Assembly (NCBI RefSeq): GCF_003051005.1 | Contig: NZ_QAOW01000003.1 | Location: 62,001-126,000, forward strand | DNA: 64,000 nt | Origin: Rhodococcus sp. OK519 | GTDB lineage: Bacteria > Actinomycetota > Actinomycetes > Mycobacteriales > Mycobacteriaceae | Direction of reading: 5' to 3' | Shown: positions 24,219-32,361 of the stretch, piece by piece | Layout: every line of letters starts with the position of its first letter | How positions within the stretch are numbered: the stretch's first letter is position 1 | The notes under the pieces: generated by a model | The model's input: only the letters and a program-made list of their open reading frames with translations | The model's database searches: none | Told to the model about the DNA's origin: nothing | Made by a program: the position numbers and the translations under genes

Positions 24219-24344
24219 ATGGCAGACAGAAAACCCGGCAAGAGTCTGAAAAAGTCCGCACAGTCCCTCAAGGAAAAGCGGGCGGAAAAGCGCGAGCGCG
24301 CAACTGATGCCGGTGAGTTGATCAAAAAGCGGAAGCGCCACTGA
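24219..24344 (+). CDS. Very small Lys/Arg-rich protein
   Basis: A 41-residue protein: it starts MADRKPGKSLKKSAQSLKEK, continues with a charged helix (KRAEKRERATDAGELIKKRK) and ends RH. The ATG has a good CAGGAG ribosome binding site at seven bases. A -10-like TATGGT lies about 45 bp upstream at 24174-24179. The lysine-rich composition is unlike any shadow of this GC-rich DNA, which supports reality. A nucleic-acid-binding or ribosome-associated peptide is a guess. It heads a row of three tiny genes ending at a strong terminator. Confidence 0.6.
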   Translation: MADRKPGKSLKKSAQSLKEKRAEKRERATDAGELIKKRKRH

Positions 24345-24357
24345 CGGGACCCTCGCG

Positions 24358-24564
24358 ATGACCCGCGCGGACCCGGCACCCGATGCCCCGGACGTCCTGG
24401 ATCACCTGCACCGGAGGCTCGACCTGCTACTGGGCGACCACCTGCCCGGACTGGGCGGGCCCGCAGGCTTCCGATCCGCGATCGCGTCGGCGAAACTGTT
24501 CGTCCTCGACGAGCGCGCCCAACATTCCGGATTTCATATTTCCGTCGACGCAGAAAAAAGATGA
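24358..24564 (+). CDS. Small hypothetical protein
   Basis: A 68-residue protein (MTRADPAPDAPDVLDHLHRR... to ...FHISVDAEKR) starting 13 bp after the 41-residue gene and ending 10 bp before the next small gene. It has an amphipathic helix (VLDHLHRRLDLLLGDHL). I recognise no family. Tight spacing between two other plausible small genes is the main support; the ribosome binding site is weak. Confidence 0.5.
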   Translation: MTRADPAPDAPDVLDHLHRRLDLLLGDHLPGLGGPAGFRSAIASAKLFVLDERAQHSGFHISVDAEKR

Positions 24565-24574
24565 GGACCCGATC

Positions 24575-24736
24575 GTGAAGCGGACCCTGCATGCCCTGGA
24601 CCGAATTCAGGCGCGCCTGGAAAAAGAACTCGACACCACCGAAATTCGTTCCGAACGCGACGCGGGATATCGCGCCGGAATTTCCGAGGCACTGATGCAG
24701 GTGATGGATACCAAGAACTCCCTCAGCCCGCGCTGA
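24575..24736 (+). CDS. Small helical hypothetical protein
   Basis: A 53-residue, strongly helical protein: it starts VKRTLHALDRIQARLEKELD, contains RSERDAGYRAGISEALMQVM and ends NSLSPR. The GTG at 24575 has a GAGG ribosome binding site nine bases upstream. The open frame continues upstream to 24383, but that part overlaps the previous gene and reads as a shadow. It ends directly before a 21-bp stem terminator, so it is the last gene of the small operon. Function unknown. Confidence 0.55.
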   Translation: MKRTLHALDRIQARLEKELDTTEIRSERDAGYRAGISEALMQVMDTKNSLSPR

Positions 24737-24740
24737 CCCT

Positions 24741-24787
24741 GATCGTGAAGGATTCCCGTCGTCTGGCGACGGGAATCCTTCACGATC
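24741..24787 (+). terminator. Strong stem-loop terminator after the small-gene operon
   Basis: A perfect 21-bp inverted repeat (24741-24761 and 24767-24787) with loop TCTGG, the longest stem in the window, five bases after the last small gene. It separates this operon from the XPB helicase gene. Confidence 0.75.
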
Positions 24788-24886
24788 GCCTCCTGTGTGG
24801 ACGGACGCCACATGGCGCGACGCCGCCGCCGTCAGGACAATGGTCTGGTTACCGTTTGCTCTGATTACCGTTGCCAGGAGGCGCAC

Positions 24887-26545
24887 GTGACCGACGGCCC
24901 GCTGATCGTCCAGTCCGACAAGACCTTGTTGCTCGAGGTCGACCACGAGCGCGCGAACGATGCGCGGCAGGCCATCGCGCCGTTCGCGGAGTTGGAGCGC
25001 GCCCCCGAACACGTGCACACGTACCGGATCACCCCGCTCGCGCTGTGGAACGCCCGCGCCGCCGGGCACGACGCCGAGCAGGTGGTCGACGCGCTCGTGA
25101 ACTTCTCCCGGTTCGCGGTGCCGCAACCGCTGCTGGTCGACATCGTCGACACCATGGCCCGCTACGGCCGCCTGCAACTGGTGAAGAGTCCGGTCCACGG
25201 CCTCACGCTGGTCAGCCTCGACCGCGCCGTGCTCACCGAGGTGATGCGACACAAGAAAATCGCTCCGATGCTGGGCGAGAAGGTCGACGACGACACCGTC
25301 ATCGTGCACCCCAGCGAGCGCGGGCACCTCAAGCAGCTGCTGCTCAAGATCGGCTGGCCGGCCGAGGATCTCGCCGGTTACGTCGACGGGGAGGCGCACC
25401 CCATCGACCTCGCGTTCGAGGAGGGGCACTGGCATCTGCGCGACTACCAGGAGATGGCGGCCGACTCGTTCTGGGCCGGCGGGTCCGGCGTCGTCGTGCT
25501 GCCGTGTGGCGCCGGCAAGACGATGGTGGGCGCCGCCGCGATGGCCAAGGCGAAGGCGACGACGCTGATCCTGGTCACCAACACCGTCGCCGGACGGCAG
25601 TGGAAGCGCGAACTGATCGCGCGCACGTCGCTCACCGAGGAGGAGATCGGCGAGTACTCGGGCGAGAAGAAGGAGATCCGCCCGGTCACCATCGCCACCT
25701 ATCAGGTGATCACCCGCAAGTCGAAGGGTGAATACAAGCACCTCGAGCTGTTCGACTCCCGCGACTGGGGTCTGGTGATCTACGACGAGGTGCACCTGCT
25801 GCCCGCGCCGGTCTTCCGGATGACCGCCGACCTGCAGTCCCGTCGGCGCCTCGGCCTCACCGCGACGCTGGTCCGCGAGGACGGACGCGAGGGCGACGTG
25901 TTCTCGCTGATCGGCCCCAAGCGCTACGACGCGCCGTGGAAGGACATCGAGGCGCAGGGCTGGATCGCCCCGGCCGACTGCGTCGAGGTGCGGGTGACCC
26001 TCACCGATGCGGAGCGGATGGCGTATGCGACGGCCGAGCCGGAGGAGCGCTACAAGCTGTGCTCGACGGCCCGCACCAAGCACGCCGTCGTGAAGTCGAT
26101 CCTGGACCGGCATCCCGGCGCACCGACGCTGGTGATCGGCGCCTACCTGGATCAGCTCGCGGAATTGGGTGAGGAGCTCGGCGCCCCCGTCATCCAGGGT
26201 TCCACGCGAAACAAGGAACGCGAGATCCTGTTCGACAAGTTCCGCAACGGCGAGATCCAGACCCTCGTGGTCAGCAAGGTCGCGAACTTCTCGATCGACC
26301 TGCCGGAGGCGTCGGTCGCGGTGCAGGTGTCGGGCACGTTCGGGTCGCGGCAGGAGGAGGCGCAGCGTCTGGGTCGACTCCTGCGTCCCAAGCACGACGG
26401 CGGTCAGGCACACTTCTACTCGGTGGTCGCTCGGGACACGCTCGACGCCGAGTACGCCGCCCACCGTCAACGCTTCCTCGCCGAGCAGGGCTACGCGTAC
26501 CGGATCACGGACGCCGACGACCTGCTCGGTCCGACCATCGGATAG
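24887..26545 (+). CDS. XPB/Rad25-type DNA helicase
   Basis: A 552-residue superfamily 2 helicase of the bacterial XPB (ERCC3) group. It has an N-terminal DPE-like domain, then LRDYQ, Walker A LPCGAGKT near residue 210, and the Walker B box YDEVHLL near residue 299. Motif III LTATLVREDGRE, an RED-type element, FSIDLPEASVAVQVSGTFGS and the motif VI QEEAQRLGRLLRP follow. Bacterial XPB unwinds DNA 3'-5' and is thought to take part in excision repair. The GTG at 24887 has a CAGGAGG ribosome binding site. TTACCGTT occurs twice (24849 and 24865) just upstream. The DUF3239 gene follows after 12 bp. Confidence 0.95.
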   Translation: MTDGPLIVQSDKTLLLEVDHERANDARQAIAPFAELERAPEHVHTYRITPLALWNARAAGHDAEQVVDALVNFSRFAVPQPLLVDIVDTMARYGRLQLVKSPVHGLTLVSLDRAVLTEVMRHKKIAPMLGEKVDDDTVIVHPSERGHLKQLLLKIGWPAEDLAGYVDGEAHPIDLAFEEGHWHLRDYQEMAADSFWAGGSGVVVLPCGAGKTMVGAAAMAKAKATTLILVTNTVAGRQWKRELIARTSLTEEEIGEYSGEKKEIRPVTIATYQVITRKSKGEYKHLELFDSRDWGLVIYDEVHLLPAPVFRMTADLQSRRRLGLTATLVREDGREGDVFSLIGPKRYDAPWKDIEAQGWIAPADCVEVRVTLTDAERMAYATAEPEERYKLCSTARTKHAVVKSILDRHPGAPTLVIGAYLDQLAELGEELGAPVIQGSTRNKEREILFDKFRNGEIQTLVVSKVANFSIDLPEASVAVQVSGTFGSRQEEAQRLGRLLRPKHDGGQAHFYSVVARDTLDAEYAAHRQRFLAEQGYAYRITDADDLLGPTIG

Positions 26546-26557
26546 GACATCTCACCC

Positions 26558-27226
26558 GTGCGACGCTTCGAGTTTCCGGTCGACAAGCACCACGCCAAGG
26601 CCGTCAACGAGACCCTCGGCGATCTCCGGCGACTGCAGTGGTCGGCCGCGCTGATGGGCGTCCTGCTGGGCGCCGGGGCTGCGTGGATGTTCGTCCTCGG
26701 CCATCCGTGGAGCTACATCCTCGGCGTGGTCCTCGCGATCTGCGCGCTCACCTCACTGTTCATGGTGGTGTGGACGCCGCGGAAGGTCGGCAGCATCGAG
26801 GACCTGTACGCCAAGGGCGACCTGGTGCCGGCCGTGGTGTCGGAGGTGCATCCGCGCGGCTACACCCTGCTGTCGCTGATCGACATCGCCAAGCCGGGCG
26901 CGGCGCGGCCGCACTACGCGCTGGCGTCGCGCACGGTCCGCTCGCTGCCCGGTAAGAGTTACGCGGTGGGCGCCAAGCTGCCGTCGGTGTCGGTCCTGGG
27001 CGATCGCGGATCGCGGTCGGGTGCCGAGACGTGGCAGATGATCAGTTTCATGCCGGTCTCGTGGGGCACCCGCGACAGCAAGGTGCTCACCAAGGCATCG
27101 GCCGCCATCAGCGACGCCGAATGGAAACTGCTGAACAAGAGCATCCCGAAATCGGAGAAGGTACGCGGATCGGAGGGGCAGTTCGTGCTGCTCGATCCCA
27201 CCGAAATCCCCGACGAACTGCGCTGA
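26558..27226 (+). CDS. DUF3239-family membrane protein
   Basis: A 222-residue protein with two adjacent membrane helices (residues about 28-48, LQWSAALMGVLLGAGAAWMF, and 50-70, SYILGVVLAICALTSLFMVV). A cytoplasmic domain follows with GSIEDLYAKGDLVPAVVSEVHPRGYTLL and ETWQMISFMPVSWGT. It fits DUF3239, found in Corynebacterineae. It starts with GTG 12 bp after the helicase stop, so it is probably co-transcribed, though a functional link to repair is not obvious. Activity unknown. Confidence 0.8.
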   Translation: MRRFEFPVDKHHAKAVNETLGDLRRLQWSAALMGVLLGAGAAWMFVLGHPWSYILGVVLAICALTSLFMVVWTPRKVGSIEDLYAKGDLVPAVVSEVHPRGYTLLSLIDIAKPGAARPHYALASRTVRSLPGKSYAVGAKLPSVSVLGDRGSRSGAETWQMISFMPVSWGTRDSKVLTKASAAISDAEWKLLNKSIPKSEKVRGSEGQFVLLDPTEIPDELR

Positions 27227-27260
27227 CGCACCGCGGCGCAGCGAATGACAGCGACGGGAT

Positions 27261-27509
27261 TCAGATCATCAACGCGGCGAGCCCGAGGCCGCCGAGGGTG
27301 ATGAGGGCAACGGTGAGCGCGAGGGTCACCGATCCCATGAGCAGAACCGTCGCGACCGCCGGCACGGCGGCGACCATGAGCATCAGGGCGAACCACCACA
27401 GCGCCGTCCCGACGGAATTCGATCTGCCAAGATCCAAGTCCGGCAGCATATTTGGCCGAACCGCGCCTAGTGCCGGCTGGCCGATGGACCCGTTGGTGCG
27501 GAGTTCCAT
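27261..27509 (-). CDS. Small two-helix membrane protein
   Basis: An 82-residue protein with a hydrophilic head (MELRTNGSIGQPALGAVRPN) and two helices (TALWWFALMLMVAAVPAVATVLL and VTLALTVALITLGGLGLAALMI). The ATG at 27509 has one of the best ribosome binding sites in the window (AAGGAGGT at seven bases). It is convergent with the DUF3239 gene and no terminator separates the two. Family not recognised. Confidence 0.7.
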   Translation of the reverse strand: MELRTNGSIGQPALGAVRPNMLPDLDLGRSNSVGTALWWFALMLMVAAVPAVATVLLMGSVTLALTVALITLGGLGLAALMI

Positions 27510-27713
27510 ATTGGTGACCTCCTTCAGGGGGTCAGCTCAGTCTCTCGCACTTCGGAGAATTTCGCAGCAGTGTTCCCGGACCGGTTTCACATTGACCGCT
27601 GTGTCGCGTTCGCTCGACCCTCGCGGACCGGGACCGCGGGGGTCGAACCTCGTTGAACGGTGAACGCTTTCGCGGTGAACGGCAATTGAACTGGTGTGCA
27701 GCAACTTCGATTT

Positions 27714-28970
27714 TCAGCGGGACGGCAGCAGACCCATCACGACCGCGAGTTGCGTCGCAATCGGGTTGAGATTCAACGCATCCGGGGCCACCTTCGGCTT
27801 GCCGTCCCACGGCTGCGCGACGCTCGGATCGGCCAGCGTCGCACGTTCGGCGCTGCGCACACCGGTGATGCTGCCCTGCGGCGCGAGGCACCGGACGTCG
27901 GAGGCGAACGGGAATTCGTCGCGGGTGTCGTCGAACTCCGGGTCGCGCCGCTGCATCTCGGCCAGGATCTCGTGGGTGCTCTCGTAGCCGACCGTGCACG
28001 CGGGCGGGTTGTTGGTCTCGAGGACGATGCCGAAGTGGATGGTGCCGTCGCCGGGCGCGACGGCCCGCGCGGCCACCGGCAGGGCCGGCAACAGTTGCAG
28101 CACCGAGCGCAGGTAGGGCTCCCGCCCGGGCGCCAGCGCCGCGATCTGTCGAGCGTTCGACAGAACCGTGGTGAGGTCGGCACCACTCTCGCGCACCAGC
28201 GCGCCCACCTGATCACTCGCGGCGGCGCCCGTGCCGATCAGCCTCCGGACGTCCGGATCACTCGACCGCAACTGCGCCGCGAGCGCGTCGATGTCGGCAC
28301 TGAACGAACGGATCGACGACGCCTGGTCGGCCTGGGTGCCCAGAACGGTGCGGCCGTCGCCGATCAGATCGAGCGTCTGCGGCAGCGCGGCGTCGGCCTC
28401 ACGGGTGAAGGCGCCCAGCGCATCCACGACGGCCTGCAGGTTGTCGCCCTGCCCGTCGAAGGCCTTGCCGAGTTCGGTCACGACGGTGCGCAAGCCGTCG
28501 GCGGGAACGGATCGGGCGAACGCGTCGACCGAGGCGACCAGGTCCTCCACCGGGGTGGGCACCGCCGTGGCGTCCCGGCCGATCACGGATCCCTCCACGA
28601 GATACGGCCCGTCGGCATCGACAGGCTGCAGGTCCACGTACTGCTCGCCGATCGCCGATCGATTGGCGACGACGGCCGCCGCGGACGACGGCACCTGCGG
28701 ACCGCCGTCGTCGAGCAGCAGTTCCACGCGCACCCCGTCGGCGGTCAGGTTCAGGTCCCCCACCCGCCCCACCGGGACGCCCCGGTAGGTGACCTCGGCG
28801 TTGGTGAAGATGCCGCCCGACGTGGGGAGGTCGACGAACACCGAGTACTGGCCGAATCCGAGGAGGTTGTCGAGGCGGACGTACTTTCCGCCGACGTAGA
28901 TCACGGACAGGACCGCGAGAATCAGGAAGGCCGCGATCTGCCCCTTCGCCAGCTTCGAGATCATGTTCAT
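27714..28970 (-). CDS. MCE-family protein (single, outside an mce operon)
   Basis: A 418-residue protein with one N-terminal membrane anchor (KGQIAAFLILAVLSVIYVGGKYV) and an MCE/MlaD domain (YSVFVDLPTSGGIFTNAEVTYRGVPVGRVGDLNLT, with IGEQYVDLQP). A long alpha-helical region follows, and a C-terminal domain has ACTVGYEST and DVRCLAPQG. It resembles the MceE/F-type subunit of lipid-import systems, which thread lipids across the envelope. Complete mce operons encode six such subunits plus two YrbE permeases; none are near, so it is an orphan. It may join a complex encoded elsewhere. Confidence 0.88.
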   Translation of the reverse strand: MNMISKLAKGQIAAFLILAVLSVIYVGGKYVRLDNLLGFGQYSVFVDLPTSGGIFTNAEVTYRGVPVGRVGDLNLTADGVRVELLLDDGGPQVPSSAAAVVANRSAIGEQYVDLQPVDADGPYLVEGSVIGRDATAVPTPVEDLVASVDAFARSVPADGLRTVVTELGKAFDGQGDNLQAVVDALGAFTREADAALPQTLDLIGDGRTVLGTQADQASSIRSFSADIDALAAQLRSSDPDVRRLIGTGAAASDQVGALVRESGADLTTVLSNARQIAALAPGREPYLRSVLQLLPALPVAARAVAPGDGTIHFGIVLETNNPPACTVGYESTHEILAEMQRRDPEFDDTRDEFPFASDVRCLAPQGSITGVRSAERATLADPSVAQPWDGKPKVAPDALNLNPIATQLAVVMGLLPSR

Positions 28971-29095
28971 CGCCGCCGGTCCTCCAACGCTCGCCCCGAA
29001 GAGAATGTCGGCGAGATCACCAGAACCGCCCCACTGTTACGCAGGCAACACGCTACAGCTATCCGTTACCCGGGGTCACATTCATGTGATCGGCG

Positions 29096-29722
29096 TTACA
29101 AAGTGGACAAATGTCCGGGCGCGACGGGGTTGTGACAGCCTCCGGAGTGGCGCGCGGCCGGCGGCAGCGCCGTCACCGGGGCGACGGGCCAGCAGGCAGG
29201 GTCCGGACCGAGCCGTCGGAGTTGCTGCACCTGCTCGCGGCACCACGGCGACACGGCGCGGGCCCCGCTGACGACACCGTCGCAGAAGGTCGACCAATCG
29301 ACCCATCCGACGTCGTGCACCTCCTCCGGATGCGGCGTCGGTGGCGGTCCGTCGTAGAGCACGCGGAAGACGGGACAGATTTCGTTCTCCACGACGCCGC
29401 TGTCCATCACCGCGTGGTAGCGGAATTCGGGTAGGACGAGTTCCACGTCGGAGGAATCGATCCCGAGTTCGTGGCGCAGCCGACGTCGAATCGCCTCCCG
29501 CAGCGGTTCGTCCGGGGCCGGATGCCCGCAGCAACTGTTCGTCCAGACACCGGGCCACGTGGCCTTGTCGAGGGCGCGGCGCGTGACCAAAAGCCTTCCG
29601 CGGCCGTCGAAGACGTACGCGGAGAACGCCAGATGCAGTGGGGTTGCAGTGGTGTGTACGGTCGCTTTCGGTTCGGTGCCGACGGCGCGTCCCGCCTCGT
29701 CGAGCAGCACGACATGTTCCAT
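29096..29722 (-). CDS. idi: Isopentenyl-diphosphate delta-isomerase, type 1
   Basis: A 208-residue Nudix-fold enzyme with the family motifs LHLAFSAYVFDGRGRLLVTRRA, WTNSCCGHP (catalytic Cys) and REAIRRRLRHELGI, plus VVENEICPVF with the active-site Glu. It interconverts IPP and DMAPP, balancing prenyl precursors. It extends about 25 residues past the usual C-terminus. The ATG at 29722 was chosen; the frame extends upstream without a likely start. It is the last gene of the carotenoid operon, 40 bp after crtB, so its role here is probably to feed carotenoid synthesis. Confidence 0.93.
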   Translation of the reverse strand: MEHVVLLDEAGRAVGTEPKATVHTTATPLHLAFSAYVFDGRGRLLVTRRALDKATWPGVWTNSCCGHPAPDEPLREAIRRRLRHELGIDSSDVELVLPEFRYHAVMDSGVVENEICPVFRVLYDGPPPTPHPEEVHDVGWVDWSTFCDGVVSGARAVSPWCREQVQQLRRLGPDPACWPVAPVTALPPAARHSGGCHNPVAPGHLSTL

Positions 29723-29762
29723 GTGGGTCCTTCTCCTGTCCGGTCGGCGGTCTGGTCGAGCG

Positions 29763-30746
29763 TCAGGCCGCACGAGAGTGCGCTCTCGCCCGACGGATCC
29801 GCGCGGATGTCCATCCCGCGGAAATCAACTGCGGCAGCGCGACCGCGAGTCGGCGCCGGTGGGAGACGACGGCCCGATCCGCAAGGACTCGGTACCCGCC
29901 TTCCTCCACTTCCCGCAAGATGTCGGCGTAGAGCACGAACGCGGTCCGGATCGCGGGGCGCGCCGCCGGGTCGAGCATCGCGATTCCCGGTTCGGCGGCG
30001 CGGTACACCGACCGGGTGTGGGCAACGAGATGAGCGAGGGCCCGGCAGAGCCTGGCGTCGGTCCGCCCGGCCTCGCGACAGTGCCGCAGGAGATCCTCGT
30101 CGACGCCGAACGCCTCGAGCTCGTCGGTCGGCAGGTAGATCCGGTCGCGGTCCAGATCCTCCCCCATGTCACGGATGAAATTCGTCAACTGGAACGCCTC
30201 GCCCAGGGCACGAGCCGGGGCGACGGCGTCGTCGAGCGGCACCGACGTGCCCAGTATGGGAAGCATCTGCAACCCGATCACGGCGGCGGAGCCGTACATG
30301 TACTCCGAGAGTTCCGGCATCGTCCGGTACCGCGAACGGAACATGACGGTTCCGGGAACGTCCATCCGCATGGAATGCAGGAAGGCGTAGTGATAGTCGT
30401 GCGGAATGTCGTATCGCGCTGTGGTGTCCGCCAGTGCGCTGAGGACGAGGTCGGATTCGGTGTGCCCCGACACCTCGCCTGCCAGGGCCGCGCGGACCCG
30501 CGACTCGACAACGTCGAGCGCAGCGGCGGCGGTCCGGTCCGTCGGGCCGACGGAGATGTCCGCGCCGACGTCGACGACGTCGTCGACCATCCGCGCGAAT
30601 CCGTAGAGCGCGTGGACGCCGGCGCGTCTGGACACCGGCAGCAGCCTGGTCGCGAGGAAATAGGTCTTGCCGTGCCGCGCGTTGAGGGAGCGGCACACGC
30701 GGTAGGCGGCGTGCAGGCCGGGATCGATCCCGTCGAGTTCACCCAC
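29763..30746 (-). CDS. crtB: Phytoene synthase
   Basis: A 327-residue squalene/phytoene synthase-family enzyme. It has the first Asp motif DDVVDVGAD within GFARMVDDVVD, a YCxxVAGxVG-like region replaced by YMYGSAAVIGLQMLPILG, and the second motif QLTNFIRDMGEDLDRDRIYLPTDEL. It joins two GGPP to form phytoene. The GTG at 30746 lies inside the end of crtI (8-bp overlap), giving translational coupling. The partner supplying GGPP (crtE) is not in the window. Confidence 0.92.
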   Translation of the reverse strand: MGELDGIDPGLHAAYRVCRSLNARHGKTYFLATRLLPVSRRAGVHALYGFARMVDDVVDVGADISVGPTDRTAAAALDVVESRVRAALAGEVSGHTESDLVLSALADTTARYDIPHDYHYAFLHSMRMDVPGTVMFRSRYRTMPELSEYMYGSAAVIGLQMLPILGTSVPLDDAVAPARALGEAFQLTNFIRDMGEDLDRDRIYLPTDELEAFGVDEDLLRHCREAGRTDARLCRALAHLVAHTRSVYRAAEPGIAMLDPAARPAIRTAFVLYADILREVEEGGYRVLADRAVVSHRRRLAVALPQLISAGWTSARIRRARAHSRAA

Positions 30747-32361
30747 GATGGGCCCCCACTCGGGGCCCCGCCGGGGCTGGTGTCCGCGCACCGCCGCGTG
30801 TGCCTGTGATCCGTTCGGCGGCGAGGCGCCCGGAGACGAGGACGGTCGGAACCCCCACGCCGGGAGTCGTCCCCGACCCGGCCAGCACGACGTTGCCGAG
30901 ACCCGGCACCAGGTTCTTGCGACGGAACGGTCCGGTCTGGCGGAACACGTGCGCGGACGAGAACGGACTCCCCGCGAGCATGCCCTTGTCGAGCCAGGTC
31001 CGCGGGGTGTCGAGATGATCGACGACCATCGACGCCCGCAGATCGCGGTAGCCCCGCCGCTCCAGATCGCGCTGGAGTTCGCGCATGTACGACACCCCCA
31101 GCCGGTCCCAGTCGAGTGCGGCGCTGTCGAGGTTGGGGCAGGGCGCCAGGATGGAGACCGGCTCGCTGCGGACGCCGTCTCGCACGACATGCAGGCCGGG
31201 ATCGGTGACGGCGGGGCGGGTGATCAGCAACGACGGGTCGTACATCAGCATTCCCCGACCGCGGGGGGCGGTGATGCGCGCAAACGTCTCGGACCACTGC
31301 GCACCGAAGTCGATGGTGTGGTGGGCGCGCGCCGGCCACGTCCGCGTCACCTCGGTGGGAACGGTCCCGTGGAAGACGACGGCCGAGGGCGACACCACGG
31401 CGTAGCCCCGGGTCCGCCCCCGAGTCGCGACGCCCGCATCGCCGAGCAGGCGATCCACCACCGGGATGTCGGCTGTGAGAATCAGTGCATCGCAAGCGAA
31501 GTCGCGGCCGTCCGCGGTCCGGACACCCGTCGCGCGGGTGCCGGAGACATCCACTGCCGATACATCCGCGCCCGTGTGCACGACCCCACCGTGCCGGGTG
31601 AGGGCGTCCGCCATCGCGCGGGCGATGGCGGACATGCCACCCTCCGGGAAGTAGACCCCGAGCGAGGTGTCCATGTGGGCGATCGCGCCGTACACGCCCA
31701 GCGCCTTGTCGGGCGACATTCCCGCGTACAGCGCCTGGAAGGTGAAGATCCGACGCAGCCGATCGTCCCGGATGAAGGATCCGACCCGCGGTCCCAGGCG
31801 GCCGAAGCCGCCCAGCCGAGCGAGCCTCAGGGTGTCGAGAAGCGCGCCTCTCGACGACACGAGGTCGAGCGGCGAGTCGAAGTTCGACGCGATGTAGCGG
31901 TCGAACTCGGTGTCGAAGATCGAGGCCAGCCAGGACCGCAGCCGGCGATAGCCGGCCGCTTCACCGGCGCCGCACACGCGCTCGACCTCGCCGGACATCG
32001 CGACGGGATCGGCGAAGACGTTCAGAGACGTCCCGTCGGCGAAGCGTGCGTGGTAGCTCGGTGCGAGCGTGGTCAGCGTGATCGGGGGCGAGGTGGACTC
32101 GAACGACTCACCGACCGCAGCGAGGGCGTCGTCGATGAGGGAGGGCATGGTCAGCACGCTCGCGCCGTTGTCGATGTCGTACAGCCGGTGACCGGAGTCG
32201 TCCAGCACTTCGTAGGTGCCGACTCGACCGCCGACGGAGCTCTCCCGTTCGAGGACGGTGACTCGCTTACCCGCACCCGTGAGATGCAGTGCTGCGGACA
32301 GCCCGGCGAGACCCGCGCCCACCACCACGACCGACTCGGTGGGCCCGTCGACCGCCTTCAC
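30739..32361 (-). CDS. crtI: Phytoene desaturase-family oxidoreductase
   Basis: A 540-residue flavoprotein with an N-terminal dinucleotide-binding motif VVVVGAGLAGLSAALHLTGAG and ERESSVGGRVGTY. Its C-terminal FAD block is NVVLAGSGTTPGVGVPTVLVSGRLAAERI. It should introduce the double bonds that turn phytoene into coloured carotenoids. The GTG at 32361 overlaps the glycosyltransferase stop by four bases (GTGA), and its end overlaps crtB. The CrtI family includes desaturases, ketolases and CruO-type enzymes, so the exact step is inferred from crtB next door. A longer upstream frame is a shadow of the glycosyltransferase. Confidence 0.88.
   Translation of the reverse strand: MKAVDGPTESVVVVGAGLAGLSAALHLTGAGKRVTVLERESSVGGRVGTYEVLDDSGHRLYDIDNGASVLTMPSLIDDALAAVGESFESTSPPITLTTLAPSYHARFADGTSLNVFADPVAMSGEVERVCGAGEAAGYRRLRSWLASIFDTEFDRYIASNFDSPLDLVSSRGALLDTLRLARLGGFGRLGPRVGSFIRDDRLRRIFTFQALYAGMSPDKALGVYGAIAHMDTSLGVYFPEGGMSAIARAMADALTRHGGVVHTGADVSAVDVSGTRATGVRTADGRDFACDALILTADIPVVDRLLGDAGVATRGRTRGYAVVSPSAVVFHGTVPTEVTRTWPARAHHTIDFGAQWSETFARITAPRGRGMLMYDPSLLITRPAVTDPGLHVVRDGVRSEPVSILAPCPNLDSAALDWDRLGVSYMRELQRDLERRGYRDLRASMVVDHLDTPRTWLDKGMLAGSPFSSAHVFRQTGPFRRKNLVPGLGNVVLAGSGTTPGVGVPTVLVSGRLAAERITGTRGGARTPAPAGPRVGAHRG

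Noticed and set aside
24185-26470. 761-codon minus-strand frame over the XPB helicase
   Set aside because: Antisense shadow; composition is low-complexity and the plus-strand helicase motifs are unmistakable.
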